From Bacteroidaceae bacterium (GTDB lineage Bacteria; Bacteroidota; Bacteroidia; Bacteroidales; Bacteroidaceae): a stretch of DNA of 64,000 nucleotides. The stretch lies in contig JAFWYF010000015.1 of NCBI GenBank assembly GCA_017522785.1, positions 1 to 64,000 on the forward strand, written 5' to 3'. Made by a program: the position numbers and the translations under genes. This document shows positions 33,776-43,263 of the stretch, piece by piece (within the stretch, counting starts at the first letter, position 1; each line of letters starts with the position of its first letter). The notes below the pieces were generated by a model. The model was not told the origin of the DNA, ran no database searches, and saw only the letters and a list, made by a program, of their open reading frames with translations.

Positions 33776-35929
33776 ATGATGTGGAGAACGGTTACTTCTG
33801 TATTGCTGTTGATGTTGTGTGCAATGAATATGGTTGCTGCAACATCAACAGATTTTGTTGCCGATTCTCTTATGAAAGTGCTGTCAGAGCGCTTGGAACG
33901 TAAAGAGTTTGCGGTGGGAGAATTTTATGGTAAATTGTATATAAAACAGTATACAAATGCCGACAAAAGTAATCTCCTGTTGAATATGATTCCCGACATG
34001 ACACGTTTCGACCGCAAAGAGAAGAATTACCTAACAGAACTTTTCTACGATATTCACTATCTCAATTATACAATACCCGATGTACATCGAAAGGCTAATA
34101 TAACCACGCATCAACATGGCAGTGGGGAAATGGAGCGTATTCTCGGGTATATGAGTCCAGATATATATAGTGAAGATATGCTCGACGAGGGCTACATATC
34201 GCCAATACATGGCACAAACCATAAAAATTACAGATATAGAATAGACGCAAATTATTCCGATACAGCAAGAACAGATTTAAATTGTAGAAAAATACTTTTT
34301 GAGCAACGCTTCGATAATATAAAACTATTCGACAAAGGGTGGGTGTTACTCGATGATTCTTGTAATATACATGAATTCTATGTTGAAGGTTGGGATGAAC
34401 AGAGTCGTTTCAATGTGTGCTACAAAATGGGGCATGAGGGGTTGGAGCGCTTTATAGCTAAAGATATATCTTTAACCATATACTATAAATTTGCAGGAAA
34501 TAAATTGACAATAAATGCCGAAGGCCGGTACGACATTGATGCTGTAAGGGGTGCTGATGCGGCAGAGAAAACAACCCACAATTATAATTTAACAGGTAAT
34601 TATAGCTTAGTCCCCGAAATAGAGGCAATCTCCGATAAATTAGATTATGCAACAAAAAACAGATTGATACCATTGAGCGCTTCCGACTCTTTGTTATATA
34701 TGATTAAAGGTGTGCTAGGGAATGACGATTTGAATGAGAATAAAAGCAATGAAAGCCTTTCGGCTCCTGTACGTTGGTTGTGGACTCTGGGCGATGAAAT
34801 GATTAGCAGCCACTCAATGGAGTGGGAGGGTGGCAGGTTGAAAATATATCCAATAATCAATCCCTCATATTTAAGCTATAGCTCTAGCAGAGGCCTCTCC
34901 TATAAATTTGCACTCAATCTGAACAATCGTTTCAAGAATAATAGAGAACTTAATGTAAAGCCTATGCTTGGATATAACTTTAAGCAGAAGGTTTTGTATT
35001 GGGACTTGACATCGACTTATCTGTTCGACCCTGCAAATCTGGGCCGTATAACATTGGATTTAGGTATTGGTAATAGAACATACAGCAGTGTGGTTCTGGA
35101 TAAAATTGAGAAAACTGTCATAGATTCGTTGGATTTCAAAAGTTTGAATCTAAACTATTTCGAAAATCAATATTTAAATGTTTGGGTAGAGCGTGAACTG
35201 TTTAATGGTTTTGAAATGCGCTTCGGAGTAGATTATCATAGACGCAAACTGAAAGGAGAGGTAGGAGCAATCAATGAAAGCGAGCATTTGAATCTTAAAA
35301 ATAAATATACGCAGTTTGCTCCGCATTTGCGCTTTACATGGTGGCCCGGCATGTACTATTATATATATAATGGTCGCAAAGTAAACGTCGGCTCTAAACT
35401 ACCACGTTTCTCGTTCGATGTAGAACAAGGTACAAATGGAGTGTTAGGCTCGAATAGCGTATATACCAGAGCCGAGTTAGATATGCAATACAGAAAAAGA
35501 ATAAATGGTAGCGATGTTTTGTATATGCGCTTTGGTGGGGGTGGCTATTTTTATACAAAAGATGTCTATTTTGTCGATTATGCCTTTTTGCACAACAATA
35601 ATTTGCCAATCGATTGGAACGATGAAATAGGTGGAGTGTTCCAACTACTCGATGGCGAATGGTATAACTCTGCAAATAAATATTTAAGAGCAAATTTTGC
35701 CTATGAGTCGCCTTTTCTTCTCTTTCAGAAGATGTTGCCACAGGTGCGTTTCATTAAACACGAACGAATATATTTAAATCTGTTGGCAATATCGCATCTT
35801 CGCCCATACTCGGAGTGGGGATATGGCATAGAGACACCGTATATCGATGTAGGTCTGTTTGCAAGTTTCGAAAACGCAAAGTTTCATAGAGTGGGTTATA
35901 AGTTTACAATATCTATCTTTAGGGATTGA
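33776..35929 (+). CDS. DUF5686-family outer membrane protein
   Basis: A 717-residue exported protein. ATG 33776 (or 33779) starts the signal peptide (core about 5-19, 'MLCAMNMVAA'); the earlier TTG frame start at 33761 is not needed. After the signal come about 300 residues of mixed fold ('FAVGEFYGKLYIKQYT', 'FDKGWVLLDDSCNIHEFYVEGW'). The C-terminal half is the DUF5686 barrel, with 'GEWYNSANKYLRANFAYESPFLL', 'RIYLNLLAISHLRPYSEWGYGI' and the terminal 'FTISIFRD'. The carboxypeptidase-D regulatory-like domain usually at the front of this family is shortened or missing. Function unknown. It follows kdsA by 77 bp. Confidence 0.75.
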   Translation: MMWRTVTSVLLLMLCAMNMVAATSTDFVADSLMKVLSERLERKEFAVGEFYGKLYIKQYTNADKSNLLLNMIPDMTRFDRKEKNYLTELFYDIHYLNYTIPDVHRKANITTHQHGSGEMERILGYMSPDIYSEDMLDEGYISPIHGTNHKNYRYRIDANYSDTARTDLNCRKILFEQRFDNIKLFDKGWVLLDDSCNIHEFYVEGWDEQSRFNVCYKMGHEGLERFIAKDISLTIYYKFAGNKLTINAEGRYDIDAVRGADAAEKTTHNYNLTGNYSLVPEIEAISDKLDYATKNRLIPLSASDSLLYMIKGVLGNDDLNENKSNESLSAPVRWLWTLGDEMISSHSMEWEGGRLKIYPIINPSYLSYSSSRGLSYKFALNLNNRFKNNRELNVKPMLGYNFKQKVLYWDLTSTYLFDPANLGRITLDLGIGNRTYSSVVLDKIEKTVIDSLDFKSLNLNYFENQYLNVWVERELFNGFEMRFGVDYHRRKLKGEVGAINESEHLNLKNKYTQFAPHLRFTWWPGMYYYIYNGRKVNVGSKLPRFSFDVEQGTNGVLGSNSVYTRAELDMQYRKRINGSDVLYMRFGGGGYFYTKDVYFVDYAFLHNNNLPIDWNDEIGGVFQLLDGEWYNSANKYLRANFAYESPFLLFQKMLPQVRFIKHERIYLNLLAISHLRPYSEWGYGIETPYIDVGLFASFENAKFHRVGYKFTISIFRD

Positions 35930-35947
35930 TTTTGGTGTTTAAACTCG

Positions 35948-35975
35948 TGTAAAATGCCCATTTTTTACATTTTTT
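35948..35975 (+). terminator. Weak terminator after the DUF5686 gene
   Basis: TGTAAAA (35948-35954) pairs with TTTTACA (35963-35969), followed by T 35970-35975. The stem is short and A/T-only, so the call is tentative. Confidence 0.45.
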
Positions 35976-35995
35976 AAAAAAAATGCCTCTTTTAG

Positions 35996-36027
35996 TTTGT
36001 TATTACTATTTTTAATGTTTACATTTG
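35996..36027 (+). promoter_or_regulatory. Glycogen operon promoter
   Basis: TTTG at 35996-35999, a 20-bp spacer and TACATTTG at 36020-36027: full matches at both elements, 46 bp upstream of the debranching enzyme start. Confidence 0.8.
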
Positions 36028-36073
36028 AAAGTGGTAAATAAAAACGAAACTTTTATCAAATAAATTACACGAG

Positions 36074-38029
36074 ATGAGTTATTTGCGATTCGAAAAAACG
36101 CTAATGACAAACTTAGAAGAGTCGTTGCAAAAGGAGATTTTGAGAACAAACCGTTCCGGTGCTTATCACTGCTCGACTATTGTCGATTGTAACACACGTA
36201 AGTACCATGGTTTGTTGGTAGTTCCCATTCCGCAACTCGATGAGGAAAATCACGTTCTACTTTCGTCTCTCGACGAAACTGTGGTTCTTCACGGTGCAGA
36301 ATTTAACTTGGGATTACACAAGTACAACGCCGACAATTTCAGTCCCCGAGGCAACAAGTACATTCGCGAGTTTGCATGGGAGCGTGTGCCTACTACCATC
36401 TATAACGTTGGTGGAGTGTGGCTTAAAAAAGAGAAAGCCTTTGTGCATCACGAGAACAGAATTCTTATCCGTTACACCTTGTTGAAGGCAAACACAGCCG
36501 TAACATTGCGTCTGCGTCCTTTCCTTGCTTTCCGCAGTGTTCGTGAGTATACTCACGAGAATAACATTGCGAACCGTAGCTTCCGCGAGGTAGAAAACGG
36601 TATAAGCATGTGTATGTATTCGGGATATCCCGACTTGTACATGCAGTTGAACAAAAAGAACGAGTTCGTTTATCGTCCCGACTGGTACAGAGGTATTGAG
36701 TATGTTAAGGAACTAGAGAGAGGTTACGATTTTAACGAAGATCTCTTTGTTCCCGGTTATTTTGAACTTAAAATGAAGGTGGGCGAAAGCATTGTCTTCT
36801 CGGGTGGTATCGACCCCATCAGCACTCGTACAATGAAGGCTGCTTTTGAACATGAGGAGAAAATTCGTATTCCACGCGATAACTTCATGCACTGTATGGA
36901 GTGTGCCGGAAACCAATTCTTCAATGTTCAAGGTGAACACATCTACATTCTTGCAGGTTATCCTTGGTTCAAATGTCGTGCTCGCGACTTGTTCGTCGCA
37001 CTTCCCGGTTTGACCCTTACAGAATCGGGCAAGCCCGGAGAGTTTGAACAGGTAATGCGCACAGCAAGTATTGCAATCGACGATTTCATTGCCGACCGTG
37101 CAAGTGAATGCAAGATATACGAAATGGAACATCCCGATGTTCTTTTGTGGGCTGTTTGGGCGTTACAACAGTATGCAAATGAGCGCGGAATGGCTACATG
37201 TTGTGAGAAATATGGCGATTTGCTGTTCAAGATAATGGGATATATTCACGAAAATAAACATCTCAACCTTCGTCTCATGCCTAACGGCTTGCTTTCTACA
37301 AATGGAAAGGATAAAGCTGTTACATGGATGAACTCAACAGCAAATGGTCGTCCGGTAGTACCACGTACCGGATATGTAGTAGAGATAAATGCTCTATGGT
37401 ACAATGCTCTTAAATTTACTCAAGAGATGGCCGCTTTCAAAGGCGATACAGAACAAGAGAATTCTTATGTACGTCTCATTGCACTTGCCGGTAAAGCATT
37501 CGTCGATGTATTCCTTAACGAGCATGGCTATTTGTATGACTATGTCGATGGCGACTATGTCGATTGGAGCGTTCGCCCTAATATGATTATGGCTGTGGCA
37601 CTAGACCACTCACCACTCGATTCAAAACAAAAGAAAAAAGTACTCGATATAGTAACACGTGAGTTGCTCACACCACGTGGTTTACGTTCACTATCGCCTA
37701 AGAGTGTGGGCTATAACCCTAACTATGTAGGTCCTCAGATACAGCGCGATTATGCTTATCATCAGGGTACAGTTTGGCCTTGGCTCGGAGGTTTCTACTA
37801 CGAGGCATATCTAAAAATTTACAAAACAAGCGGAGTGTCGTTTGTTGAGAGACAGATGATTGGCTACGAAGACGAAATTGTACAACATTGCGTTGGTTCA
37901 ATTCCCGAAGTGTTCGACGGAAACCCGCCTTTCAAAGGAAGAGGTGCAGTTGCTTTTGCAATGAACGTTGCAGCAATTCTTAGAACAAGCCATATACTCA
38001 AACAGTACGAATCTAAATTGGAGGGATAA
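36074..38029 (+). CDS. Glycogen debranching enzyme (GH133-type amylo-alpha-1,6-glucosidase)
   Basis: A 651-residue enzyme of the archaeal/bacterial glycogen debranching type. The N-terminal beta-sandwich (about 15-220) begins 'LRTNRSGAYHCSTIVDCNTRKYHGLLV', the family signature. The C-terminal (alpha/alpha)6 barrel (about 290-640) contains 'RPVVPRTGYVVEINALWYNALKF' and 'YAYHQGTVWPWLGGFYYEAYL', with acidic residues in the expected catalytic positions. It removes alpha-1,6 branches from glycogen in the cytoplasm. It is the first gene of a three-gene glycogen cassette and stops 4 bp before the glycosyltransferase start codon. Confidence 0.92.
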   Translation: MSYLRFEKTLMTNLEESLQKEILRTNRSGAYHCSTIVDCNTRKYHGLLVVPIPQLDEENHVLLSSLDETVVLHGAEFNLGLHKYNADNFSPRGNKYIREFAWERVPTTIYNVGGVWLKKEKAFVHHENRILIRYTLLKANTAVTLRLRPFLAFRSVREYTHENNIANRSFREVENGISMCMYSGYPDLYMQLNKKNEFVYRPDWYRGIEYVKELERGYDFNEDLFVPGYFELKMKVGESIVFSGGIDPISTRTMKAAFEHEEKIRIPRDNFMHCMECAGNQFFNVQGEHIYILAGYPWFKCRARDLFVALPGLTLTESGKPGEFEQVMRTASIAIDDFIADRASECKIYEMEHPDVLLWAVWALQQYANERGMATCCEKYGDLLFKIMGYIHENKHLNLRLMPNGLLSTNGKDKAVTWMNSTANGRPVVPRTGYVVEINALWYNALKFTQEMAAFKGDTEQENSYVRLIALAGKAFVDVFLNEHGYLYDYVDGDYVDWSVRPNMIMAVALDHSPLDSKQKKKVLDIVTRELLTPRGLRSLSPKSVGYNPNYVGPQIQRDYAYHQGTVWPWLGGFYYEAYLKIYKTSGVSFVERQMIGYEDEIVQHCVGSIPEVFDGNPPFKGRGAVAFAMNVAAILRTSHILKQYESKLEG

Positions 38030-38033
38030 CGGT

Positions 38034-39296
38034 ATGAAAGTATTAATGTTCGGTTGGGAATTTCCCCCGCATATTTCCGGAGGTCTCGGTACCGCAAGTT
38101 ACGGACTAACTAAGGGCTTCGTTCCACAAGGTGATGTTGAGATAAAATTCTGCATCCCTAAACCTTATGGCGACGAGGATAACAGTTTCTTGAGAATTGT
38201 TGGTATGAACTCTGTACCCATTGTATGGAAAGATGTTGATGCTAACTATGTCGATTCTCGTGCCGGTTCAATAATCCGTCCCGAGGAGTATTTCCGCTAC
38301 AGAGATAACATCTATGGCGATTTCAGCTACATGAACACCAATGATTTGGGATGTATGGAATTTGCCGGTGGTTATCCCGATAACCTACACGAAGAGATTA
38401 ACAATTACTCTATCATTGCCGGTGTTGTGGCACGTACCGAGGAATTCGATATAATCCACTCACACGACTGGCTTACTTACCCGGCAGGTATTCATGCAAA
38501 ACAGGTTTCTGGAAAGAAACTTGTGATACACGTGCATGCTACCGACTTCGACCGCAGTCGTGGTAATGTGAACCCTACTGTCTATTCAATAGAGAAGAAT
38601 GGTATGGACCATGCCGACCACATCTTCTGCGTAAGTGAGCTTACACGTCGTACAGTAATTGAAAAGTATCATCAGCATCCATCAAAGGTTACTACATTGC
38701 ACAATGCAGTAACTCCTCTTTCTCCCGATATCTTGGCAATTGAGCCAAAGAAAATCCCCGGAGAGAAAGTGGTTACATTCTTGGGTCGTATTACTATGCA
38801 GAAAGGTCCGGAATATTTTGTTGAGGCTGCTGCACAGGTACTCAAAAGAACAAAAAATATTCGTTTCTGCATGGCCGGTAGTGGCGACATGATGAACGAT
38901 ATGATTAAACTGGTGGCACAAAGAGGTATTGCTGATAGATTCCACTTCCCCGGTTTTATGCGTGGACGTCAAGTGTACGAATGTCTAAAGGCGAGCGATG
39001 TTTATATAATGCCTTCGGTGAGTGAGCCGTTCGGTATTTCGCCTCTTGAGGCTATGCAATGTGATGTTCCAACAATTATATCTAAACAATCGGGTTGTGC
39101 CGAAATTCTCGACAAGTGTATAAAAACCGATTATTGGGATATTAACGCTATGGCGGATGCCATTTACGCCATCTGTAATTATGACTCTCTCTATGAATAT
39201 CTAAAAGTTGAGGGACGACGCGAAGTAGATGCAATTACTTGGGAGGCTGTAGCACTCAAGTTACGCGGACTTTATGAAGAAGTAATGGCTCATTAA
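38034..39296 (+). CDS. GT4-family glycosyltransferase (glycogen synthesis type)
   Basis: A 420-residue GT-B glycosyltransferase. The start ATG 38034 (MKVLMFGWEFPPHISGGLGT) is preferred; the longer frame from 37968 overlaps the debranching gene. The N-terminal domain has the glycogen-synthase-like 'WEFPPHISGGLGTASYGL' motif (acceptor/nucleotide loop) and 'IIHSHDWLTYPAG'. The C-terminal domain has 'VTFLGRITMQKGPEYFVEAA' and 'MPSVSEPFGISPLEAMQCD', the EX7E nucleotide-sugar motif. Placed between debranching enzyme and GH57 genes, it is likely the glucan-elongating enzyme of this genome's glycogen pathway. The donor (ADP- or UDP-glucose) is not determined. Confidence 0.88.
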   Translation: MKVLMFGWEFPPHISGGLGTASYGLTKGFVPQGDVEIKFCIPKPYGDEDNSFLRIVGMNSVPIVWKDVDANYVDSRAGSIIRPEEYFRYRDNIYGDFSYMNTNDLGCMEFAGGYPDNLHEEINNYSIIAGVVARTEEFDIIHSHDWLTYPAGIHAKQVSGKKLVIHVHATDFDRSRGNVNPTVYSIEKNGMDHADHIFCVSELTRRTVIEKYHQHPSKVTTLHNAVTPLSPDILAIEPKKIPGEKVVTFLGRITMQKGPEYFVEAAAQVLKRTKNIRFCMAGSGDMMNDMIKLVAQRGIADRFHFPGFMRGRQVYECLKASDVYIMPSVSEPFGISPLEAMQCDVPTIISKQSGCAEILDKCIKTDYWDINAMADAIYAICNYDSLYEYLKVEGRREVDAITWEAVALKLRGLYEEVMAH

Positions 39297-39318
39297 GAAT
39301 TTAAAAGATTAAAAAAAT

Positions 39319-40641
39319 ATGAAGACAATTTGTTTCTATTTCGAAATTCATCAGCTAAGACAGTTGAAACGCTATCGCTTCTTTGATATTGGTAGCGATC
39401 ACTACTACTATGATGATTATGCCAATGCTAGTGCTGTTGGCGAAATCGCCGAGAACTCATATGTTCCTGCGCTGACAACATTGCTCGACATGATTAAAGA
39501 GAATAAGGGTGAATTTAAAGTTGCTCTCTCTGCGTCAGGTGTTGGTTTGGAGATGCTCGAATTGTATGCACCTCAAGTAATTGAATTACTCAAAGAATTA
39601 AGCAAGACAGGATGTTGTGAATTCCTTTGCGAACCCTATTCTCATGGTCTTTCATCACTTGTGTCAGCTACAGCCTTCAAAGAAGAGGTTGAGCGCATGA
39701 AACGTAAGGTGAAAGAACTTTTTGGAACAAAACCCAAAGTGTTGCGTAACTCAGGTCTTATTTACTCAGATGAAATAGGTGAAATGGCTGCCTCTATGGG
39801 TTTCAAAGGTATGCTTGCAGAAGGTGCAAAACATATCCTTGCATGGAAGAGTCCTCATTTCCTTTATAATTGTGCAAATGCAGCTGGTCTAAAACTCTTG
39901 CTTCGCGATTATAAATTATCTGACGATATCTCTTTGCGTTTCTCTAATCCCGATTGGAGCGAATATCCTTTGTTTGCCGAAACATATATCGATTGGATTG
40001 CAAGCCTTCCCAAAGATGAGCAGATTGTAAACATCTTTATGAACCTATCTGCATTTGGTATAGCACAACCTCTCTCTTCAAATATTTTGGAGTTCCTGAA
40101 GGCACTTCCTGCTGCTGCCAAAGAAAGAGGTATAACTTTCTCTACTCCTTCGGAGATTGTTGAGAAACATAAGTCTGTTGGTCCTCTCGAAGTACCTTAT
40201 CCTACTTCATGGATGGACGAGGAGCGTGATACAACATCGTGGTTGGGTAACACATTGCAACGTGAGGCATTTGATAAATTGTACAGCGTAGCAGAGCGTG
40301 TTTCTCTCTCGGATGATAAAAAGTTGAAACAGGATTGGGATTATTTGCAGGCTGCAGAGAACTTCCGTTATATGACAACAAAACAAAACGGAATTATTCC
40401 TGAACGTTGCATTTACGAATCTCCTTATGATGCATTCACTAACTATATGAATATTCTTGGCGATTTTATGGCTCGTGTACGTGCTCAATATCCCGAGGAA
40501 ATTGATAATGAGGAGTTGGGTGCATTGCAACAAGTTATCGAGAACCAAGAGGTTGAGATTGTACAACTCACAGCCGAGGTTGAGGCTCTTAAAGCAAAAG
40601 CTGCAACTAAAGCAAAGAGAAAAGCAAAAAAAGAGGAATAA
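39319..40641 (+). CDS. GH57-family glycoside hydrolase homologue
   Basis: A 440-residue member of glycoside hydrolase family 57 (alpha-amylase/4-alpha-glucanotransferase superfamily). The first motif is 'FYFEIHQLRQLKRYRFFD' (residues about 6-23). 'CCEFLCEPYSHGLSSL' (about 96-111) lies where the family has its second conserved region, and 'KVLRNSGLIYSDEIGEMAASMG' follows. The region normally reading 'D.E.FG..' with the acid/base Asp here reads 'MNLSAFGIAQPLSSN', without an Asp. The C-terminus is a Lys/Ala/Glu coiled-coil-like tail (about 400-440). It is third in the glycogen operon, 22 bp after the GT4 gene. Activity is inferred from context rather than from a complete active site. Confidence 0.8.
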   Translation: MKTICFYFEIHQLRQLKRYRFFDIGSDHYYYDDYANASAVGEIAENSYVPALTTLLDMIKENKGEFKVALSASGVGLEMLELYAPQVIELLKELSKTGCCEFLCEPYSHGLSSLVSATAFKEEVERMKRKVKELFGTKPKVLRNSGLIYSDEIGEMAASMGFKGMLAEGAKHILAWKSPHFLYNCANAAGLKLLLRDYKLSDDISLRFSNPDWSEYPLFAETYIDWIASLPKDEQIVNIFMNLSAFGIAQPLSSNILEFLKALPAAAKERGITFSTPSEIVEKHKSVGPLEVPYPTSWMDEERDTTSWLGNTLQREAFDKLYSVAERVSLSDDKKLKQDWDYLQAAENFRYMTTKQNGIIPERCIYESPYDAFTNYMNILGDFMARVRAQYPEEIDNEELGALQQVIENQEVEIVQLTAEVEALKAKAATKAKRKAKKEE

Positions 40642-40657
40642 TAAAACTCTGATACAA

Positions 40658-40695
40658 AAAAAAATAGAAGCAGTTTAAACTGCTTCTATTTTTTT
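40658..40695. terminator. Bidirectional terminator, glycogen operon / DUF4270 gene
   Basis: A perfect 19-bp palindrome (AAAAAATAGAAGCAG arms, centre TTTAAA) between two convergent genes, with A-run and T-run flanks usable on both strands. Confidence 0.9.
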
Positions 40696-40728
40696 GTTCT
40701 TATACTTTAGATGTGTTTTATATGGTTG

Positions 40729-42153
40729 TTAGTTATTGAATTTGCTTGTTATAACATCTACTGCAATCTCATCGTTCTCTCCACCACGTAAACGAGTATT
40801 GGTCATACTCAAATTGTGGTTAATTGCTACAATATTGCCATTGCTGTCGGTAATAATACTTATTGGAATGAGTACAACTTTGTTCCAGTCGGGGTTCTTA
40901 CTTGCCCAATTAGGGTCCGATGCTGTACCTGTTTCGTATTCACACACACAATAATTTATCAAACGTGATATATTGTTAAACTCATATTCATTGCTTGATG
41001 GGTTTAATGTGGTTGCGTATGATGTTACATTGTTGGCAAGTTTGTTCTTTAAGAAGAAACTGTACATGTCGCTTTTGCGTACCATTAGTATTCTGGATGG
41101 TGCAGTGTATTTGAATGTACCGTTATTCTCATTACTGTTATATCTGGTAAATTTTATCTTAACCGAGTTTATAGTATCATTGTTTGCCATAATTTCATCA
41201 ATTGGCAACTCAACCTCTGTAAAAACACCGGCCGGTGTACGCAGGTGTGTGCAACTTGTTTCATTCTCTACAAGCTCCTTAAGATTGCCATTGTTGAACT
41301 TATTTACTTGAAGAACCTCCTGTGTAGAAGAGAATGTTGCAATACCCGATGTAATGGAATCCATTTCTCCGCTTGCACCTTTAACAAAGTAATCAAATGA
41401 TACGTTAAGACGTGCCATGGAGATATACAAAACGGTTCCATCTCCTTGTGAACTTTTGACATATACTCCTTTGAAGACGTTGTTTATGAACTCTTCGGAA
41501 TTTGAGAAATTTATTTTTCCAATATGGTTGCCGTTTTTGTCTTTTTCGTAATACTTGCTGATAAATCTTTCACCTAGTTCGTTGGGTAGTTTAATTGTTA
41601 TGCTGGGAGTATAATTGTCGTCGAGTCTTATGCTGTCGGGAATTGTTTCGTCTTTTGCACAATACACCTTTGTAGCTAAAGGAGCTTTGTCGGGGTTGTA
41701 GAACTCTGTAGGGTCAATGTTGGTATAGTATGGAATACCTTCTTCCAGCGTGTTATCCAACTCATAAACTTCGCATTTCATCGTATTTAATGAGTCTCCA
41801 AAATAGCTGTTGAAAAAGAGTTTTAACTCGATACTTTTAACGCTGTTTCCAATAACTCCGTTGTCGGGAAAACCGTAATTCTCGACACAGTTAAATTGTG
41901 CTATAAAATCGGATGTAAATACGGTGTTTGTTTCCGGGTCGGTAAAACGTCCCAAATATACTCTGCTACTATTGGCAAGAATAGAGTCGTTGGCCATGAT
42001 GGATTTGCTTTTTGCATATAATCTCATGGAACTATAGCTTATTGTGTCGCTATCGGGCACAATGCTACTTCCAATCATGGCTGTTTCATCATCACATCTT
42101 GTAAATGTAAGTATCGATATTATCGATATTAAAATTAATTGGAGTTTTTTCAT
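40729..42153 (-). CDS. DUF4270 family lipoprotein
   Basis: A 474-residue exported protein of the Bacteroidota DUF4270 family, of unknown function. The N-terminus 'LILISIISILTFTRCDDE' contains a lipobox-like stretch with Cys20, followed by acidic residues as in surface-exposed Bacteroidota lipoproteins. The family start is 'GSSIVPDSDTISYSSMRLYAKSKSI', then 'YLGRFTDPETNTVFTSDFIAQF'. The remainder is beta-rich with several low-complexity Asn/Ser loops and ends 'DVITSKFNN'. It follows the truncated GT5 gene by 13 bp on the same strand; GT5-DUF4270 next to divergent panC is a recurring order in Bacteroidales as far as I recall. Confidence 0.8.
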   Translation of the reverse strand: MKKLQLILISIISILTFTRCDDETAMIGSSIVPDSDTISYSSMRLYAKSKSIMANDSILANSSRVYLGRFTDPETNTVFTSDFIAQFNCVENYGFPDNGVIGNSVKSIELKLFFNSYFGDSLNTMKCEVYELDNTLEEGIPYYTNIDPTEFYNPDKAPLATKVYCAKDETIPDSIRLDDNYTPSITIKLPNELGERFISKYYEKDKNGNHIGKINFSNSEEFINNVFKGVYVKSSQGDGTVLYISMARLNVSFDYFVKGASGEMDSITSGIATFSSTQEVLQVNKFNNGNLKELVENETSCTHLRTPAGVFTEVELPIDEIMANNDTINSVKIKFTRYNSNENNGTFKYTAPSRILMVRKSDMYSFFLKNKLANNVTSYATTLNPSSNEYEFNNISRLINYCVCEYETGTASDPNWASKNPDWNKVVLIPISIITDSNGNIVAINHNLSMTNTRLRGGENDEIAVDVITSKFNN

Positions 42154-42166
42154 TTACAAATTATCA

Positions 42167-42973
42167 TCAAAAAATAGTTTCGTAGAAATTGTTGCAGGCA
42201 TTGTTATACTCTTCTTCGCTCTGTTTTTCGAGTATAGGTTTGCCTAACAATTTTGCATAGGATATCAGTTCCTCGGAAATATTATCTCCGTTTATAACTA
42301 CTCCATCGCTATAGCGTATTGCTATTTTTGCCAACTCTTCGTAGGTTGTTGGTGTTGCAATACCATCTAGGAGCGAAGCATCCATGTCTTTGTGTAATAA
42401 CTTCTGAAGGAAATTGTCGGGTAGTGGCTCGTTAAAGTTGTCATCATAGAGCGAGAATACCACCTTTGAATCTCTGAATGATGGTTCTTCGTTGTATGCG
42501 CTCTTAATATACAAAGGAATTAAAGCCGATATCCATCCATGACAATGTATTACATCGGGGCACCAACGCAATTTCTTCTCTGTTTCAAGAACTCCACGAG
42601 CAAAGAATATTATTCGTTCGTCGTTGTCGCTATATTCAACTCCTTCGGCATCTCTCACCATAAGACGATTTTGGAAATAGTCGTCATTATCAATAAAATA
42701 TATATGAATGTGTGCGGCCGGTAACGATGCAGTTTTAATAATCAATGGGTGGTCGGTGTTGTCAATTATCAGGTTCATGCCCGAAAGGCGAATAACCTCA
42801 TGTAACTGATTACGTCTTTTATTGATACAACCCCATTGAGGAGTATAAATACGAATGGCACGTCCACTTTCCTGAGTTGCTTGCGGTAGGTAACGGCCTA
42901 CATTAGCTATTGGAGACTCGGGTACAAATGGTGTAATTTCTTGAGTAATAAATAATATTCTGTTCGCTTTCAT
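42167..42973 (-). CDS. Truncated glycogen/starch synthase-like protein (GT5 N-terminal domain only)
   Basis: A 268-residue protein. The start ATG 42973 (MKANRILFITQEITPF) removes a 14-residue upstream extension. It matches the N-terminal catalytic half of GT5 glycogen synthases: 'ILFITQEITPFVPESP', 'RIYTPQWGCINKRRNQLHEVIRL', 'VIHCHGWISALIPLYIK', 'VVFSLYDDNF'. The ADP-glucose-binding K-x-G-G-L motif is replaced by 'ESPIANVGRYLPQ'. The whole C-terminal GT-B domain is absent. It ends naturally, with no frameshift or downstream remnant. Bacteroidales genomes commonly carry such a short form, so it is probably a stable protein that is not a normal glycogen synthase; a regulatory or primer role is possible. 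Confidence 0.8.
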   Translation of the reverse strand: MKANRILFITQEITPFVPESPIANVGRYLPQATQESGRAIRIYTPQWGCINKRRNQLHEVIRLSGMNLIIDNTDHPLIIKTASLPAAHIHIYFIDNDDYFQNRLMVRDAEGVEYSDNDERIIFFARGVLETEKKLRWCPDVIHCHGWISALIPLYIKSAYNEEPSFRDSKVVFSLYDDNFNEPLPDNFLQKLLHKDMDASLLDGIATPTTYEELAKIAIRYSDGVVINGDNISEELISYAKLLGKPILEKQSEEEYNNACNNFYETIF

Positions 42974-43205
42974 GTTTTTATAAATCCGTACGAATGTAGT
43001 TCGTGGCAGATGCAAAGTTATTAAAAAATCGTCAGAACAGCAAATGCTTTGTTGTTTTTAAGTCTTTTTTTGAGTAAAAATGTGCTGATTTACAATATTT
43101 AAGTAAAATCTGGAACTGCACAATATAGTCCCCATAGGCTTTAAATACTTTTTTCTTGTTCAAAAATATTTTTTATAATTATTTTATTTTGTGCATAATT
43201 GTTTG

Positions 43206-43213
43206 TTACTTTG
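43206..43213 (+). promoter_or_regulatory. Candidate -7 element for panC-panD
   Basis: TTACTTTG, one mismatch from TAnnTTTG, 50 bp upstream of panC. TTTA at 43183-43186, 19 bp upstream of it, is a weak -33. Confidence 0.4.
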
Positions 43214-43263
43214 CACTCCGAAACTAAAGGGTTATCTATGAAAATCCTGCTAAATGTTTTAAA

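Noticed and set aside
42167..43015. Frameshifted or degraded glycogen synthase pseudogene
   Set aside because: The frame is intact, ends with a normal stop, and no C-terminal GT1 remnant is found downstream, where the DUF4270 gene follows after 13 bp.
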